DNA of 64,000 bases, taken from NCBI RefSeq assembly GCF_000337495.1, contig NZ_AOIS01000045.1, positions 147,079-211,078 of the forward strand, in the 5' to 3' direction. This DNA comes from Haloterrigena salina JCM 13891 (GTDB lineage: Archaea > Halobacteriota > Halobacteria > Halobacteriales > Natrialbaceae). A program made the position numbers and the translations under genes. The notes under the pieces were generated by a model. That model was not told the origin of the DNA. It did no database searches and saw only the letters and a program-made list of their open reading frames with translations. This document shows positions 28,116-36,817 of this stretch, piece after piece (positions within the stretch are counted from its first letter, which is position 1; each line of letters opens with the position of its first letter).

Positions 28116-29600
28116 ATGTGTTCCTTCGGTCACGACGAGCAGACCGCGGTTGACGTCCGGAGCGGCGAGTCCAACGGCCCGCTCGGACTGGAGAGCGGAC
28201 TCGACGCCCTGCGCTCGAGTCCGGAATTTCGCGGTCCCGTCGAGTCCCTCGGCGAGCACGAGCCGAACGAACACCTCGCGGTGATCTACGAGGACCGGGA
28301 CGAGCAGCTCGCGGCCGTCGTCCCGTTCGTGCGCCAGGGCCTCGAGCGGGGCGAACGCTGCATGTACGTGGTCAACGAGAACACGAGGGCTGAGATGACG
28401 GCGGCGATGGAAGACGGCGGCATCGACGTCGACGCGGCGACGGAATCCGGCGCGCTCACCTTCCACACGATCGGGGAGACCTACCTCCGAACCGGCCGGT
28501 TCGATCCCGACGACATGCTCGAGTGCTACCGGGACGCCATCGAGGCGGCTCGCGACGACTACGCGGGGCTGCGCATCAGCGCCGAGACGACCTGGATCGT
28601 AGACGAGGGAACGAGCCTCGAGCAGTTCATGGAGTACGAGAGTCGGGTCAACGACCTCTTCGACGGTGAGGACTGCATCGCGCTCTGCCAGTACGACCGA
28701 AACGTGATCCCGGCGGAGATCCTCTGTGACATCGTCCGCACCCACCCCCACCTCGTCTATGACGGCGCCGTCTGCCACAACTTCTACTACATCCCGCCCG
28801 AGGAGTGCTTCGGCCCCGACCGTCCGGACCGCGAGGTCGATCGCATGCTGGGCACGCTCTACGAGCGAACGACGGCGAAAGTCGAGCGCGACGAGACGAT
28901 CGAGGCCTTGGAGGAGTCGAACGAACAGCTCCAGCGGTTCGCCTACATCGCCTCCCACGATCTCCAGGAACCGCTGCGGATGGTCTCGAGCTACCTCCAG
29001 TTGCTCGAGCGAAACTATCGCGACGACCTCGACGCGGACGCGCGCGAGTACATCGACTTCGCCGTCGGCGGCGCCGATCGAATGCGCGAGATGATCGACG
29101 GGCTACTCGAGTTCTCCCGGATCGAGACGGGCGAGACGACCCTCGAGCCGGTCGACTGCGAGGCCGTCGTCGAGACCGTCGTCACGGACCACCAGGTACA
29201 GATCGAGGAGAGCGGGGCGACGGTCGAGATCGGCGCGCTCCCGACGGTCAGGGGCGATCGGACCCAACTCGAGCAGCTCTTTTCGAACCTGATCGGCAAC
29301 GCGATCAAGTACCGCGGCGACGAATCGCCGCGCATCGAGGTCGACGCGACGAAGTGCGGCCCTAAGTGGCGACTCGCCGTGGCGGACAACGGGATCGGGA
29401 TCGATCCCGACTACCACGACCAGATCTTCGACGTCTTCAACCGGCTCCACGCGATCGGGGAGTTTCCCGGCACCGGAATCGGCCTCGCGCTCTGCCGGCG
29501 GATCGTCACCAACCACGGCGGGGAGATCGGCGTCGACTCCGAGCCGGGCGAGGGGACGACGTTCACCGTGACGCTCCCGGCGACAGCGCCCGACGCGTAA
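28116..29600 (+). CDS. MEDS-domain sensor histidine kinase
   Basis: 494 aa, ATG 28116. An N-terminal MEDS (methanogen/methylotroph DcmR sensory) domain spans about 45-235 (NEHLAVIYEDRDEQLAAVVPFVRQGLERGERCMYVV is the classic start). After a coiled-coil linker the HisKA dimerisation helix carries the phospho-acceptor H281 in IASHDLQEPLRMV. The ATPase domain shows the N box (NLIGNAIKYRG), G1 (DNGIGID) and G2 (GTGIGLAL). There are no membrane helices, so it is a cytoplasmic sensor, possibly of redox or small molecules. No response regulator is adjacent; the orphan regulator at 49372-49824 is the only one in the window. Confidence 0.93.
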   Translation: MCSFGHDEQTAVDVRSGESNGPLGLESGLDALRSSPEFRGPVESLGEHEPNEHLAVIYEDRDEQLAAVVPFVRQGLERGERCMYVVNENTRAEMTAAMEDGGIDVDAATESGALTFHTIGETYLRTGRFDPDDMLECYRDAIEAARDDYAGLRISAETTWIVDEGTSLEQFMEYESRVNDLFDGEDCIALCQYDRNVIPAEILCDIVRTHPHLVYDGAVCHNFYYIPPEECFGPDRPDREVDRMLGTLYERTTAKVERDETIEALEESNEQLQRFAYIASHDLQEPLRMVSSYLQLLERNYRDDLDADAREYIDFAVGGADRMREMIDGLLEFSRIETGETTLEPVDCEAVVETVVTDHQVQIEESGATVEIGALPTVRGDRTQLEQLFSNLIGNAIKYRGDESPRIEVDATKCGPKWRLAVADNGIGIDPDYHDQIFDVFNRLHAIGEFPGTGIGLALCRRIVTNHGGEIGVDSEPGEGTTFTVTLPATAPDA

Positions 29601-29698
29601 CCACTGTCTCTTCGCTTGCTACTTTCCCCCATACGCTTAATCGCTCGCGAGTCGTTACTCAGTCCATGGATCACAGAAGCCGGTCCAGCCCTACCCCC

Positions 29699-29920
29699 AT
29701 GAGAGGACGCCACCTGCACTCTCGACGGCTCCGCGAACTCGAGGAGCGACTCGACGATGCCGAACGGGACATCGACCGGCTGGAGAACACGTTGCGAGGG
29801 ATCGTCCAGGAAACCAACGACATCTCTGTCGGCGGCCTGTGCAAGTGCGGGGAGTCGCTCCTGATCGTTCGCCAGCGGACGGTCTACTGCCCGCACTGCA
29901 AGTATCGCCGGGCGATTTAG
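29699..29920 (+). CDS. Small coiled-coil zinc-ribbon protein
   Basis: 73 aa from ATG 29699; an in-frame ATG 33 bases earlier (29666) is the alternative. An N-terminal helix with heptad-like spacing (RLRELEERLDDAERDIDRLENTLRGIVQE) is followed by a zinc knuckle pair CKCGESLLI and CPHCKYRR. The mix of a dimerising helix and one zinc ribbon suggests a nucleic-acid or protein adaptor. No specific family recognised. It lies between the kinase and the TatD-like gene, with independent spacing. Confidence 0.75.
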   Translation: MRGRHLHSRRLRELEERLDDAERDIDRLENTLRGIVQETNDISVGGLCKCGESLLIVRQRTVYCPHCKYRRAI

Positions 29921-29988
29921 CCGCGAGGGGGTCCGGCGACTCGACCGAAGTCGGAGATTTTTCACGCTCGGTCGGCCCACTAGCGCAC

Positions 29989-30840
29989 ATGCTCGACGAC
30001 GAGACGCCGGTCCTCGACAACCACCTCCACCTCGATCCGGACAACCACCGCGGCATCGACGCCGTCCGCGACTTCGCCCGCCTCGGCGGCACCCACCTGC
30101 TGGTCGTGAACAAACCCTCCTGGCACCTCGGCGTCGAGGCCGAGACCGGCGAGGACTTCCGCGCGGTCTTCGAGCGGACGATCGAGATCGTCGACGAGGC
30201 CTCGAGCGAACTCGACGGGCGGGCCTGGCCCGTCCTGGGGGTCCACCCCGGACTGATCACGCGGCTCGTCGACGACCGCGGCTTCAGTCCCGACGACGCG
30301 CGGGACCTGATGCAGGCGGGGATCGACGTCGCCGCGGAGTACGTCGAGTCCGGCGAGGCGCTGGCCCTGAAGTCGGGTCGGCCCCACTACGAGGTCGACG
30401 ACGACGTGTGGGCGGCCTCGAACGCGGTCATGCGCCGGGCCTTCGAGCGTGGCGCCGAACTGGACTGCGCCGTCCAGTTACACGCCGAGGCCAGCGAGGA
30501 CATGACCGAGGTCACCGACTGGGCCGAGGAAGCCGGCCTCCCGGCACACAAGGTAGTCAAACACTACGCGAGCGGTCGCCTCGAGGGCCCGGTACCGAGC
30601 GTGATGAGCGAGAAGGATCGCCTCGAGACCGCCGCCGAGCGCGGCGAGCCGTTCCTGATGGAGACCGACTACATCGACGATCCGGACCGCCCCGGCGCCG
30701 TCCTCGGGCCGAAGACGGTGCCCCGGCGAGTCCGCTGGCTGCTCGAAAACGACCGCGAGGATGCGGTCCGTATCGCCCACGTCGAGACGCCGGAACGCGT
30801 GTACGGAATCGACACGGAAGGGACGCTCGAGCGGGCCTAA
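29989..30840 (+). CDS. TatD-family metal-dependent hydrolase
   Basis: 283 aa from ATG 29989 (MLDDETPVLDNHLHL). The amidohydrolase/TatD TIM barrel is shown by DNHLHL (metal-binding HxH), LGVHPGL (third metal ligand), QLHAEAS, KVVKHYAS and METDYIDD (final catalytic Asp). Archaeal members of this branch are annotated as TatD-related deoxyribonucleases, but substrates are unproven; hydrolysis of a phosphoester or amide is all that can be said. The 50 codons upstream in frame overlap the preceding gene region and are not part of the fold. Confidence 0.88.
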   Translation: MLDDETPVLDNHLHLDPDNHRGIDAVRDFARLGGTHLLVVNKPSWHLGVEAETGEDFRAVFERTIEIVDEASSELDGRAWPVLGVHPGLITRLVDDRGFSPDDARDLMQAGIDVAAEYVESGEALALKSGRPHYEVDDDVWAASNAVMRRAFERGAELDCAVQLHAEASEDMTEVTDWAEEAGLPAHKVVKHYASGRLEGPVPSVMSEKDRLETAAERGEPFLMETDYIDDPDRPGAVLGPKTVPRRVRWLLENDREDAVRIAHVETPERVYGIDTEGTLERA

Positions 30841-30914
30841 AGCCGACGTTTCGGTTCAGTAAGCTCGGCGTAGAGTAGAGAAAGGCATTTCAAGCGGCCG
30901 GTGTAGGTGTCTGT

Positions 30915-31496
30915 ATGAGCAATCCCCCGACCGAGTTCTACTCGGAGGAACGCTGGCAGAACTGGATCGGCCGCATCAAGGACGAAGACATCGATCCGGA
31001 GGACGAAGACTCGGCCCGGCTCCTGTTGAACCTGCAGGACGACACGGCGATCGCGATCGCCAAGATCGTCGCCGCCTACGACGACGGGGAACTCGGCGAG
31101 GAGGAAGCGCTCGAGGAGATCAACGACGTACGCGAGATCGTTCTCGGCGAGGTCGACATCGAGGACGAGGAGAAACTCATCCTCGTCGACGGCGTCCAGA
31201 CGAGCCTCGTCTGCGTCTTCTTCGCCGCCGAGGAGTACATCGCGGGCGGCCCCGCCGAAGAGGGCAGCGTCGGCGACTACCTCGGCGCCGCGGCCGACGC
31301 CGAGGCCGAGGAGGATCTCGACGCCGCGCTCGGCTACGCTGCACAGGCGGGCACGCTCATCATCGACGGCGAGGAACTCGACATGTCCGTCGCCGAGGAC
31401 CTCGAGTACGGCCTCGTCACGGAGTGGATCAACGGGCTCGACAGCCTCCAGAGCGCGATGAGCGATCCCGAAGTCGTCGAGGAAGACGAGGAGTAA
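30915..31496 (+). CDS. DUF2150 family acidic protein
   Basis: 193 aa, ATG 30915. Starts MSNPPTEFYSEERWQNWIGR and is mainly helical and strongly acidic. The segments RLLLNLQDDTAIAIAKIVAAYDDGEL and LVDGVQTSLVCVFFAAEEYIAGG match archaeal DUF2150, which is conserved across euryarchaea with unknown function. There are no catalytic motifs or membrane segments. A protein-protein interaction role is likely but unproven. Confidence 0.88.
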   Translation: MSNPPTEFYSEERWQNWIGRIKDEDIDPEDEDSARLLLNLQDDTAIAIAKIVAAYDDGELGEEEALEEINDVREIVLGEVDIEDEEKLILVDGVQTSLVCVFFAAEEYIAGGPAEEGSVGDYLGAAADAEAEEDLDAALGYAAQAGTLIIDGEELDMSVAEDLEYGLVTEWINGLDSLQSAMSDPEVVEEDEE

Positions 31497-31966
31497 CCGC
31501 GACGACGCGTCCAGTTCGCCGTCCGGTCCGGCCGCGCGCCGCTACTGTACCGCCCGTCCGACCCGGGGGCCGAATCCGTATCGTCGACGAACGATTCTAC
31601 GACCGACGTTCGGAGGCCCGCGTCCCGAACAGCGTCGGCTTTCGTCGGCGGTCCCGACGGCCACCGGTTGCGGCAAGTATTGCGCCGCCCCGTCGGACGA
31701 ACGGCGACGCGATCACGCCACCGTCCCGGCCCTCGAGTGAACACACCACACGGATCGGTGGGGTCGACCCGCCGCTCATCGATCACGACGGGCAGCCGTC
31801 GTTCGCACAGTACAGCACCTGAAAATCCAGTTCCTGACTCGCTCCGTCGAACGAGATCCGCGTCGGCTCGCGATACCGTCATCGCCGACCGATCGTCGCA
31901 GATTCCGACAGACGTTTCCGCTCCCCCAAAGCGTTTATCCCTCCTAATTATATCTAATTACACCAC
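31497..31966. other. 470-base intergenic region upstream of the PAPS-reductase-family gene
   Basis: The right-hand end holds a clear promoter: GTTTATCC at 31932-31939, then a very AT-rich run (31944-31960) and the ATG at 31967, which gives a nearly leaderless transcript. The left 400 bases are GC-rich, and neither strand has an acidic, family-like coding frame. No hairpin or repeat stands out. A long 5' region under additional control is possible. Confidence 0.45.
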
Positions 31967-32938
31967 ATGAGCGAGAACTTCCCCGACTACGTCGACGTCG
32001 ACTACGAGGACGGCGACGGCGAGGATCCCGAGGACTATCCCCAGATTCAGGACAAGATCGAGAAGGCCATCGAAGTCACTCGCGAGGGTCTCGAGGCGTA
32101 CGAGAACCCGGCCGTGATGTGGACTGGTGGCAAGGACTCCACGCTCACGCTGTACTTCATCAAGGAGGTCGCCGACCGCTTCGACCTCGAGGTACCGCCG
32201 GCGGTCTTCATCGACCACTACCAGCACTTCGACGAGATCCACGACTTCGTCGACCACTGGGCCGACGAGTGGGACCTCGAAGTCATCTACGCGCGCAACG
32301 AGGACGTCGGCGAGTACACCGAGGAACACGACCTCGAGCCGGGCGACGACATCGAGATCGACGACCTCTCCGAGCACAACCAGCACCACGTCGAGAACAT
32401 CCTCGAGTACGAGGAGGACACGTTCCCGTTCCTGCTGGACACCTACGTCGGCAACCACCTGCTGAAGACGGTCGCGCTCAACGACGCGCTCGAAGAACAC
32501 GACATCGACGGCGTCATCTCCGGCGTCCGCTGGGACGAACAGGAGGCCCGCGCCGACGAGACGTTCTTCTCGCCGCGCCACGACCCCGACATCTACCCGC
32601 CCCACGACCGCATCCAGCCCATCCTGCAGTTCGACGAGGCCGCCGTCTGGGACGCCTTCTGGAACTTCGTGGTGCCGGACACGGTCGAGAACTTCCCCGA
32701 GGAAGGCTACGTTCCCGAAAGCGACACCGACCTCCCGGAGGGTGTCGAACAGGAGGATATTCCGATCTCGCCGAAGTACTTCGCCGGCTTCCGCTCGCTC
32801 GGCAGCGAAGTCAGCACCGAGAAGAGCGACGAGGACCCCGCGTGGCTGCAGGACCTCGAGGGAACGACCGAGCGCGCTGGCCGCGCCCAGGACAAGGAGG
32901 ACCTGATGGAGCGCCTGCGCGACCTCGGCTACATGTAG
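31967..32938 (+). CDS. Phosphoadenosine phosphosulfate reductase family protein
   Basis: 323 aa, ATG 31967. The PP-loop MWTGGKDSTLTL at 51-62 binds ATP or an adenylylated substrate. Further motifs are VFIDHYQHFDEI, GVRWDEQEARADETFFSPRHD and HDRIQPILQFDEAAVWD, characteristic of the PAPS reductase/CysD-like PP-ATPase family in archaea. There is no C-terminal ECGLH-type catalytic cysteine motif, so it may be a sulfate-adenylyltransferase-like or tRNA-thiolation-like enzyme rather than a true reductase. An extended acidic N-terminus (about 25 residues) is typical of halophiles. Confidence 0.85.
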   Translation: MSENFPDYVDVDYEDGDGEDPEDYPQIQDKIEKAIEVTREGLEAYENPAVMWTGGKDSTLTLYFIKEVADRFDLEVPPAVFIDHYQHFDEIHDFVDHWADEWDLEVIYARNEDVGEYTEEHDLEPGDDIEIDDLSEHNQHHVENILEYEEDTFPFLLDTYVGNHLLKTVALNDALEEHDIDGVISGVRWDEQEARADETFFSPRHDPDIYPPHDRIQPILQFDEAAVWDAFWNFVVPDTVENFPEEGYVPESDTDLPEGVEQEDIPISPKYFAGFRSLGSEVSTEKSDEDPAWLQDLEGTTERAGRAQDKEDLMERLRDLGYM

Positions 32939-33074
32939 GCCGCTCGCGGTCGATCGCCAACTGAGTGCTCACCGCCGATTTTTCGGTTTCGTTCGCTCGA
33001 GAGCCGCTGCTGGCGCGGTCGAAATCGTAACGGTCGCGACGAACCAGTAGCGATAGCGCCGAGACCGACCGTCG

Positions 33075-33269
33075 TTATCGTCCCGTCGCGCGATACTCGC
33101 CGTATTTGATGCCGATGCCGAGCGTGATCAACCCGAACACGATCATCGACGGCGCGACCATCATCAACACGGTGTTCGTGGTCATCATCGGTGCGGCGAT
33201 CAGGCCGACGACGCCGATCGCGATGACGGCGATAAACGCGGCCGCGGTCGTGGGAAGGTCGAACTCCAT
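33075..33269 (-). CDS. Small two-helix membrane protein
   Basis: 64 aa, ATG 33269. Two hydrophobic helices (AAAFIAVIAIGVVGLIAAPMM and VLMMVAPSMIVFGLITLGIGI) are joined by a short TTNT turn, followed by a polar tail KYGEYRATGR. The pattern recurs in uncharacterised haloarchaeal microproteins. Function unknown. The upstream membrane gene on the same strand starts further right, and the two are separated by 80 bases. Confidence 0.72.
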   Translation of the reverse strand: MEFDLPTTAAAFIAVIAIGVVGLIAAPMMTTNTVLMMVAPSMIVFGLITLGIGIKYGEYRATGR

Positions 33270-33349
33270 GTGCGGCCCTTGGGAAGCGGCCGCCTAATGG
33301 TATCGGGAATCGGCAGTCCGTTCAGGAGAATTGAACGGACGGAAAAGGG

Positions 33350-34120
33350 CTACTGCGACGGACGAACCAGGTTCGCCAGCGCGACGACGACCCCGAGGAA
33401 CCAGCCCAGCGGGATCGAGATGCCGAGCCACATCGCCGCGTAGGCGGCGCCCTCGAGTTGGTAGTTCGACCGCAGGTAGTCGTTAACGCCGCCGACGGTG
33501 AGCACGTTGTCGAGCGCCCAGGCGGCGAACTCGTAGCTGGGATCTAAGATGTACGGGTGCAGCGACGGCGTCACGAGTGCCGCGACGACCGGCGGGAGGA
33601 ACAGCGCCGTCATCGCGAACGGATAGGCGAAGATCACCGTCACCGCGCGGCCGCCGACCTTGGTACACGTCGCCGCGAGCGCGGTCGACACCGTCGCGAC
33701 CGCGCTCGCCGCCGCGACGGCGAGGACCGAATCGATAGGAATGTCGACCTGTTCCATGTACGACATCGCGCCCCAGGCGACGGTCAGGAGCCCCCAGCCG
33801 AGCAGCGCGACACCCGTGACGCCGACGATGCCGAGACGGGTTCGCGTCGAGTCGAGTTTCGCCGCGTAGTAGCGGGTTGCGAGTCCGATGACGGTCAGTG
33901 GGTAGAGGAGCAGTAAGCCGAATAGTCCGAGGATACTCCAGCCGTTGTAGCCGATCTTCTGGGGGAGCGTTTCTGGCTTCCACTTCCCCATGACGGAGTG
34001 GCCGCGGCCACGCTGACGTGGAAAGACGAGCTCCATCCACGCACCGTGTAACCGCTGTACGTCGGCCTTGATCGCGCCGACGAACCCACCACCGCCACGT
34101 TGTCGTGAGCGGGTAGACAT
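33350..34120 (-). CDS. Multispanning membrane protein of unknown function
   Basis: 256 aa, ATG 34120. A basic, glycine-rich N-terminus (about 60 residues with GGGGFVGAIKADVQRLHGAWMELVFPRQRG) precedes five to six hydrophobic helices: WSILGLFGLLLLYPLTVIGLA, LGIVGVTGVALLGWGLLTVAW, VLAVAAASAVATVSTALAATC, VIFAYPFAMTALFLPPVVAAL and AAMWLGISIPLGWFLGVVVALA. The N-terminal amphipathic part may sit on the inner membrane face. No family recognised; not obviously a transporter. Confidence 0.75.
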   Translation of the reverse strand: MSTRSRQRGGGGFVGAIKADVQRLHGAWMELVFPRQRGRGHSVMGKWKPETLPQKIGYNGWSILGLFGLLLLYPLTVIGLATRYYAAKLDSTRTRLGIVGVTGVALLGWGLLTVAWGAMSYMEQVDIPIDSVLAVAAASAVATVSTALAATCTKVGGRAVTVIFAYPFAMTALFLPPVVAALVTPSLHPYILDPSYEFAAWALDNVLTVGGVNDYLRSNYQLEGAAYAAMWLGISIPLGWFLGVVVALANLVRPSQ

Positions 34121-34244
34121 ACGCGAGCCATAAAGCCGGTGTACCGTAAGCTTTCCTGAATTTCACGCGAGAGAAACATGTCTCGATCGACCACCGTACC
34201 GGCGTCGGCGGCGTCTCTCGCCGGTGTCGGCTGCTCGAGAGGTC

Positions 34245-35087
34245 TCAGTTCCAGGGCGCGAAGCTGGGGTCGACCTGCCGCTGCGTCTCGTCGATGCTAT
34301 CGATTTTGTCGATGTCCTCTCGATCCAGTTCGAGAGTCAGGGACGCCCAGTTGTCGCGGATGTGCTCCTCGCTGGTCGCCTTCGGGATCGCGGTGACCCC
34401 CTTCTCGCGCAGCCAGGCGAGGCTGACCTGGGCCTCGCTGACGCCGTGTTTTGCCGCGACGTCCTGAACCTCGGGCTGGTCGAAGATCTCGCCGCGGGCG
34501 ATCGGCGAGTAGGCGACGACCTCGACGCCGGCGTTCTCGCAGGCCTCCCGGAGGTCGGGCTGGGGGAGCAGCGGGTGGAGTTCGACCTGGTTGGCCAGGA
34601 TCGGCGCGTTGCAGACGTCGACGGCCTCCTGGACCTGCTCGGGGAGGAAGTTGCTGATGCCGACGTTCTCGATCAGCCCCTCGTCGTACAGCTCCGAGAG
34701 CGCCGACAGCGTTCCCTCGGGGTCGTACTCGCCGGTCGGCCAGTGGATGTACAGCATGTCGAGGTAGTCGACGCCGAGCCGGTCGATGCTCTCGCGAGCC
34801 GTCTCGAGGACGTCGTCGTGTGCGAGGTTGGAGCGCCAGACCTTGGTCGCGAGGAAGACCTCGTCGCGGTCGACGTCGGCCGCCGCGATCCCCTCGCCGA
34901 CGGCCGCCTCGTTGTCGTACGCTTGGGCGGTGTCGATGTGACGATAGCCCGCCTCGAGGGCCGTTCGGACGCTCTCGACGCACTGGTCTGGATCGTCGTT
35001 CTGCCAGGTTCCGAACCCGAGCATCGGCATGCCGTTCGCGGTCGGACACGTTCCGGGCACAACAGTTTCGGCGTCTTCCGTTCCCAT
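34245..35087 (-). CDS. Aldo/keto reductase
   Basis: 280 aa, ATG 35087. The AKR (TIM-barrel) catalytic tetrad is present: Asp and Tyr in DTAQAYDNE, Lys in LATKVW and His in YIHWP. Cofactor-binding motifs include GISNF, NQVELHPLLPQ, YSPIARG and AIPKATSEEHI, typical of the 2,5-diketo-gluconate reductase subgroup with NADPH. It reduces aldehydes or ketones to alcohols in the cytoplasm; the natural substrate is not predictable. It stands alone between a membrane gene and the DUF4129 cluster. Confidence 0.95.
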   Translation of the reverse strand: MGTEDAETVVPGTCPTANGMPMLGFGTWQNDDPDQCVESVRTALEAGYRHIDTAQAYDNEAAVGEGIAAADVDRDEVFLATKVWRSNLAHDDVLETARESIDRLGVDYLDMLYIHWPTGEYDPEGTLSALSELYDEGLIENVGISNFLPEQVQEAVDVCNAPILANQVELHPLLPQPDLREACENAGVEVVAYSPIARGEIFDQPEVQDVAAKHGVSEAQVSLAWLREKGVTAIPKATSEEHIRDNWASLTLELDREDIDKIDSIDETQRQVDPSFAPWN

Positions 35088-35283
35088 GTGCGGAGGGAGG
35101 GACAGGGCGCGAAAAGGAGTTGTGTTTGCAGTAGCGTCTACCGGAAGCCGTCGTGCAATGTGACACCGGAGAGTACGCTGCGACGAGTCGTCCGTACCGA
35201 GCCCCGGAACTGCGAATTCGACGCGAGTTCGCGTCGATCCGGTCTGGAGTAAAACATTTCACGTATTACAAGAAAGAAAGGGC

Positions 35284-36258
35284 GTGGACAGAGATACGGG
35301 TCGCGTCGTGGCGATCGCCGTCCTGTGCTGTCTCGCCGTCGTGCTCGCGGCGGCGACGTTGCCGTCGATGGTCGAGAACGGCGGGAGCGGCGGCGGGTTC
35401 GGCGGCGCCGACGGCGGCGCCAGCGACGTCGAGGAACAGGGTGAACCCCCGGCGGCCGATTCCGGCGCCGAGGGAGACGAGGCGTTCGAATTCACGGGAC
35501 TGTGCGTCGCGTTCCTCGACTCGGAGCTTGGGTTCCTCGCGCTCGTGTTGGGCGCGGTCGGAATCGCCGCGCTGGCGACCCGATCGTACGATACCAGAGT
35601 AACACTCATGCTCTCGGTCGCCTTGCTCCCGCTGGTCGTGCTCGTCTTCGTCGTCCTCACCGGCAGCTGCGGGACCCAGACCCTCGAGCCGCCGGCTCCG
35701 CCGGCCGATCTGCAGCCGCCCGCGGAGAACGGCTCCGGCGGTCCGTTCGGCGGCGGCGACGGCGACGGTTCCGTTTCCGGGCCGACCCTGCCCTCGCTGC
35801 TCGTGTTGACCGTTCTGCTGGTGACCATCGTCGGGGCGTTCGCGGCGCTGTTCTACAGCGGCGACGACGAGGGTCGGGAATCGACGGATCCCGTCGCGGA
35901 ACCGGATGACGCCGTTCAGCGGGGCGAACTCGGCCGCGCGGCCGGCGACGCCGCCGATCGGATCGAGGAAGGCGACGATTTCGAGAACGACGTCTACCGG
36001 GCCTGGCGCGAGATGACGGAGCCGCTCTCCGTCGACCGACCCGACTCGAGTACGCCCGGAGAGTTCGCGGCCGCGGCGCGGGACGCGGGGCTGGATCCGT
36101 CCCACGTCGACGAGTTGCGGACGATGTTCGAGGACATCCGCTACGGCGATTGCTCGGTCACGGACGACCGCGAGCGCCGCGCCGTCGAGCTGCTCAGACG
36201 GATCGAAGCGACCTACGCCGACGACGGTCGCGACCGCGAGAACGGAGCGACACGATGA
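35284..36258 (+). CDS. DUF4129 domain membrane protein
   Basis: 324 aa from GTG 35284. An N-terminal helix (VVAIAVLCCLAVVLAAATLP), a Gly/Asp/Glu-rich external loop, two further hydrophobic regions (FLALVLGAVGIAALA; VTLMLSVALLPLVVLVFVVL) and a fourth (LPSLLVLTVLLVTIVGAFAALFY) surround proline-rich loops. The cytoplasmic C-terminus, about 235-318, carries the DUF4129 motif (NDVYRAWREMTEPL ... STPGEFAAAARDAGLD ... FEDIRYG). DUF4129 proteins typically accompany MoxR ATPases, DUF58 and transglutaminase-like proteins; here the transglutaminase is absent. First gene of a tightly packed four-gene unit. Confidence 0.88.
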   Translation: MDRDTGRVVAIAVLCCLAVVLAAATLPSMVENGGSGGGFGGADGGASDVEEQGEPPAADSGAEGDEAFEFTGLCVAFLDSELGFLALVLGAVGIAALATRSYDTRVTLMLSVALLPLVVLVFVVLTGSCGTQTLEPPAPPADLQPPAENGSGGPFGGGDGDGSVSGPTLPSLLVLTVLLVTIVGAFAALFYSGDDEGRESTDPVAEPDDAVQRGELGRAAGDAADRIEEGDDFENDVYRAWREMTEPLSVDRPDSSTPGEFAAAARDAGLDPSHVDELRTMFEDIRYGDCSVTDDRERRAVELLRRIEATYADDGRDRENGATR

Positions 36259-36268
36259 ACGGATACCC

Positions 36269-36817
36269 ATGAACAAGTACGCGATAGTCGGCGCCGGACT
36301 GGTCCTGCTCGGTCTGGCGTTCGTGGCGGTCCCGGAACTGACCGGTCCCCTCAGCCTCGGCGAGTCGATCGTGACCGTGATCGGCGTGATCGCGCTCCTC
36401 CAGGGGCTTCGAACGGCGCGGGATCGCCGACACGCCGACGTCGGGCAGACGGAACTGCCGACGCCGGAGCGGCCCCAGGAGCTGCCGACTCCCGGCGAGG
36501 AGATCGACGCGACGATCGAATCGGGCGACGTGACGTTCGGACGGCAGGGACGAAAGCTCAACGAACGGCTCGAGCGGGCGGCCGTCGACGCGCTGATGCT
36601 CGGGGAGGGGCTGACCGAGGACGAGGCCCGGCAGGCCCTCGAGAACGGGACCTGGACGGACGATCCGCTGGCGGCGGCCCAGTTCACGAACGCCGTTCCC
36701 GACTGGGCGCCGTGGCGCGTTCGGGTCCGAACGGCGGTGCGTCGCGACCGCCCCCGCCGCGCCAGACGCGCCGCGGCCGAGATCGCTCGAATTTCGGGGG
36801 TGCACGACGACGAATGA
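36269..36817 (+). CDS. DUF7269-like membrane-anchored protein of the DUF58 cluster
   Basis: 182 aa, ATG 36269, 10 bases after the previous stop. Two hydrophobic helices at the N-terminus (YAIVGAGLVLLGLAFVAVPEL; ESIVTVIGVIALLQGL) are followed by a cytoplasmic helical region with ATIESGDVTFGRQGRKLNERLERAAVDAL and a basic tail (RVRVRTAVRRDRPRRARRAA). I recall this haloarchaeal family only by its position next to DUF58; the function is unknown. Its stop overlaps the start of the DUF58 gene (ATGA). Confidence 0.75.
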   Translation: MNKYAIVGAGLVLLGLAFVAVPELTGPLSLGESIVTVIGVIALLQGLRTARDRRHADVGQTELPTPERPQELPTPGEEIDATIESGDVTFGRQGRKLNERLERAAVDALMLGEGLTEDEARQALENGTWTDDPLAAAQFTNAVPDWAPWRVRVRTAVRRDRPRRARRAAAEIARISGVHDDE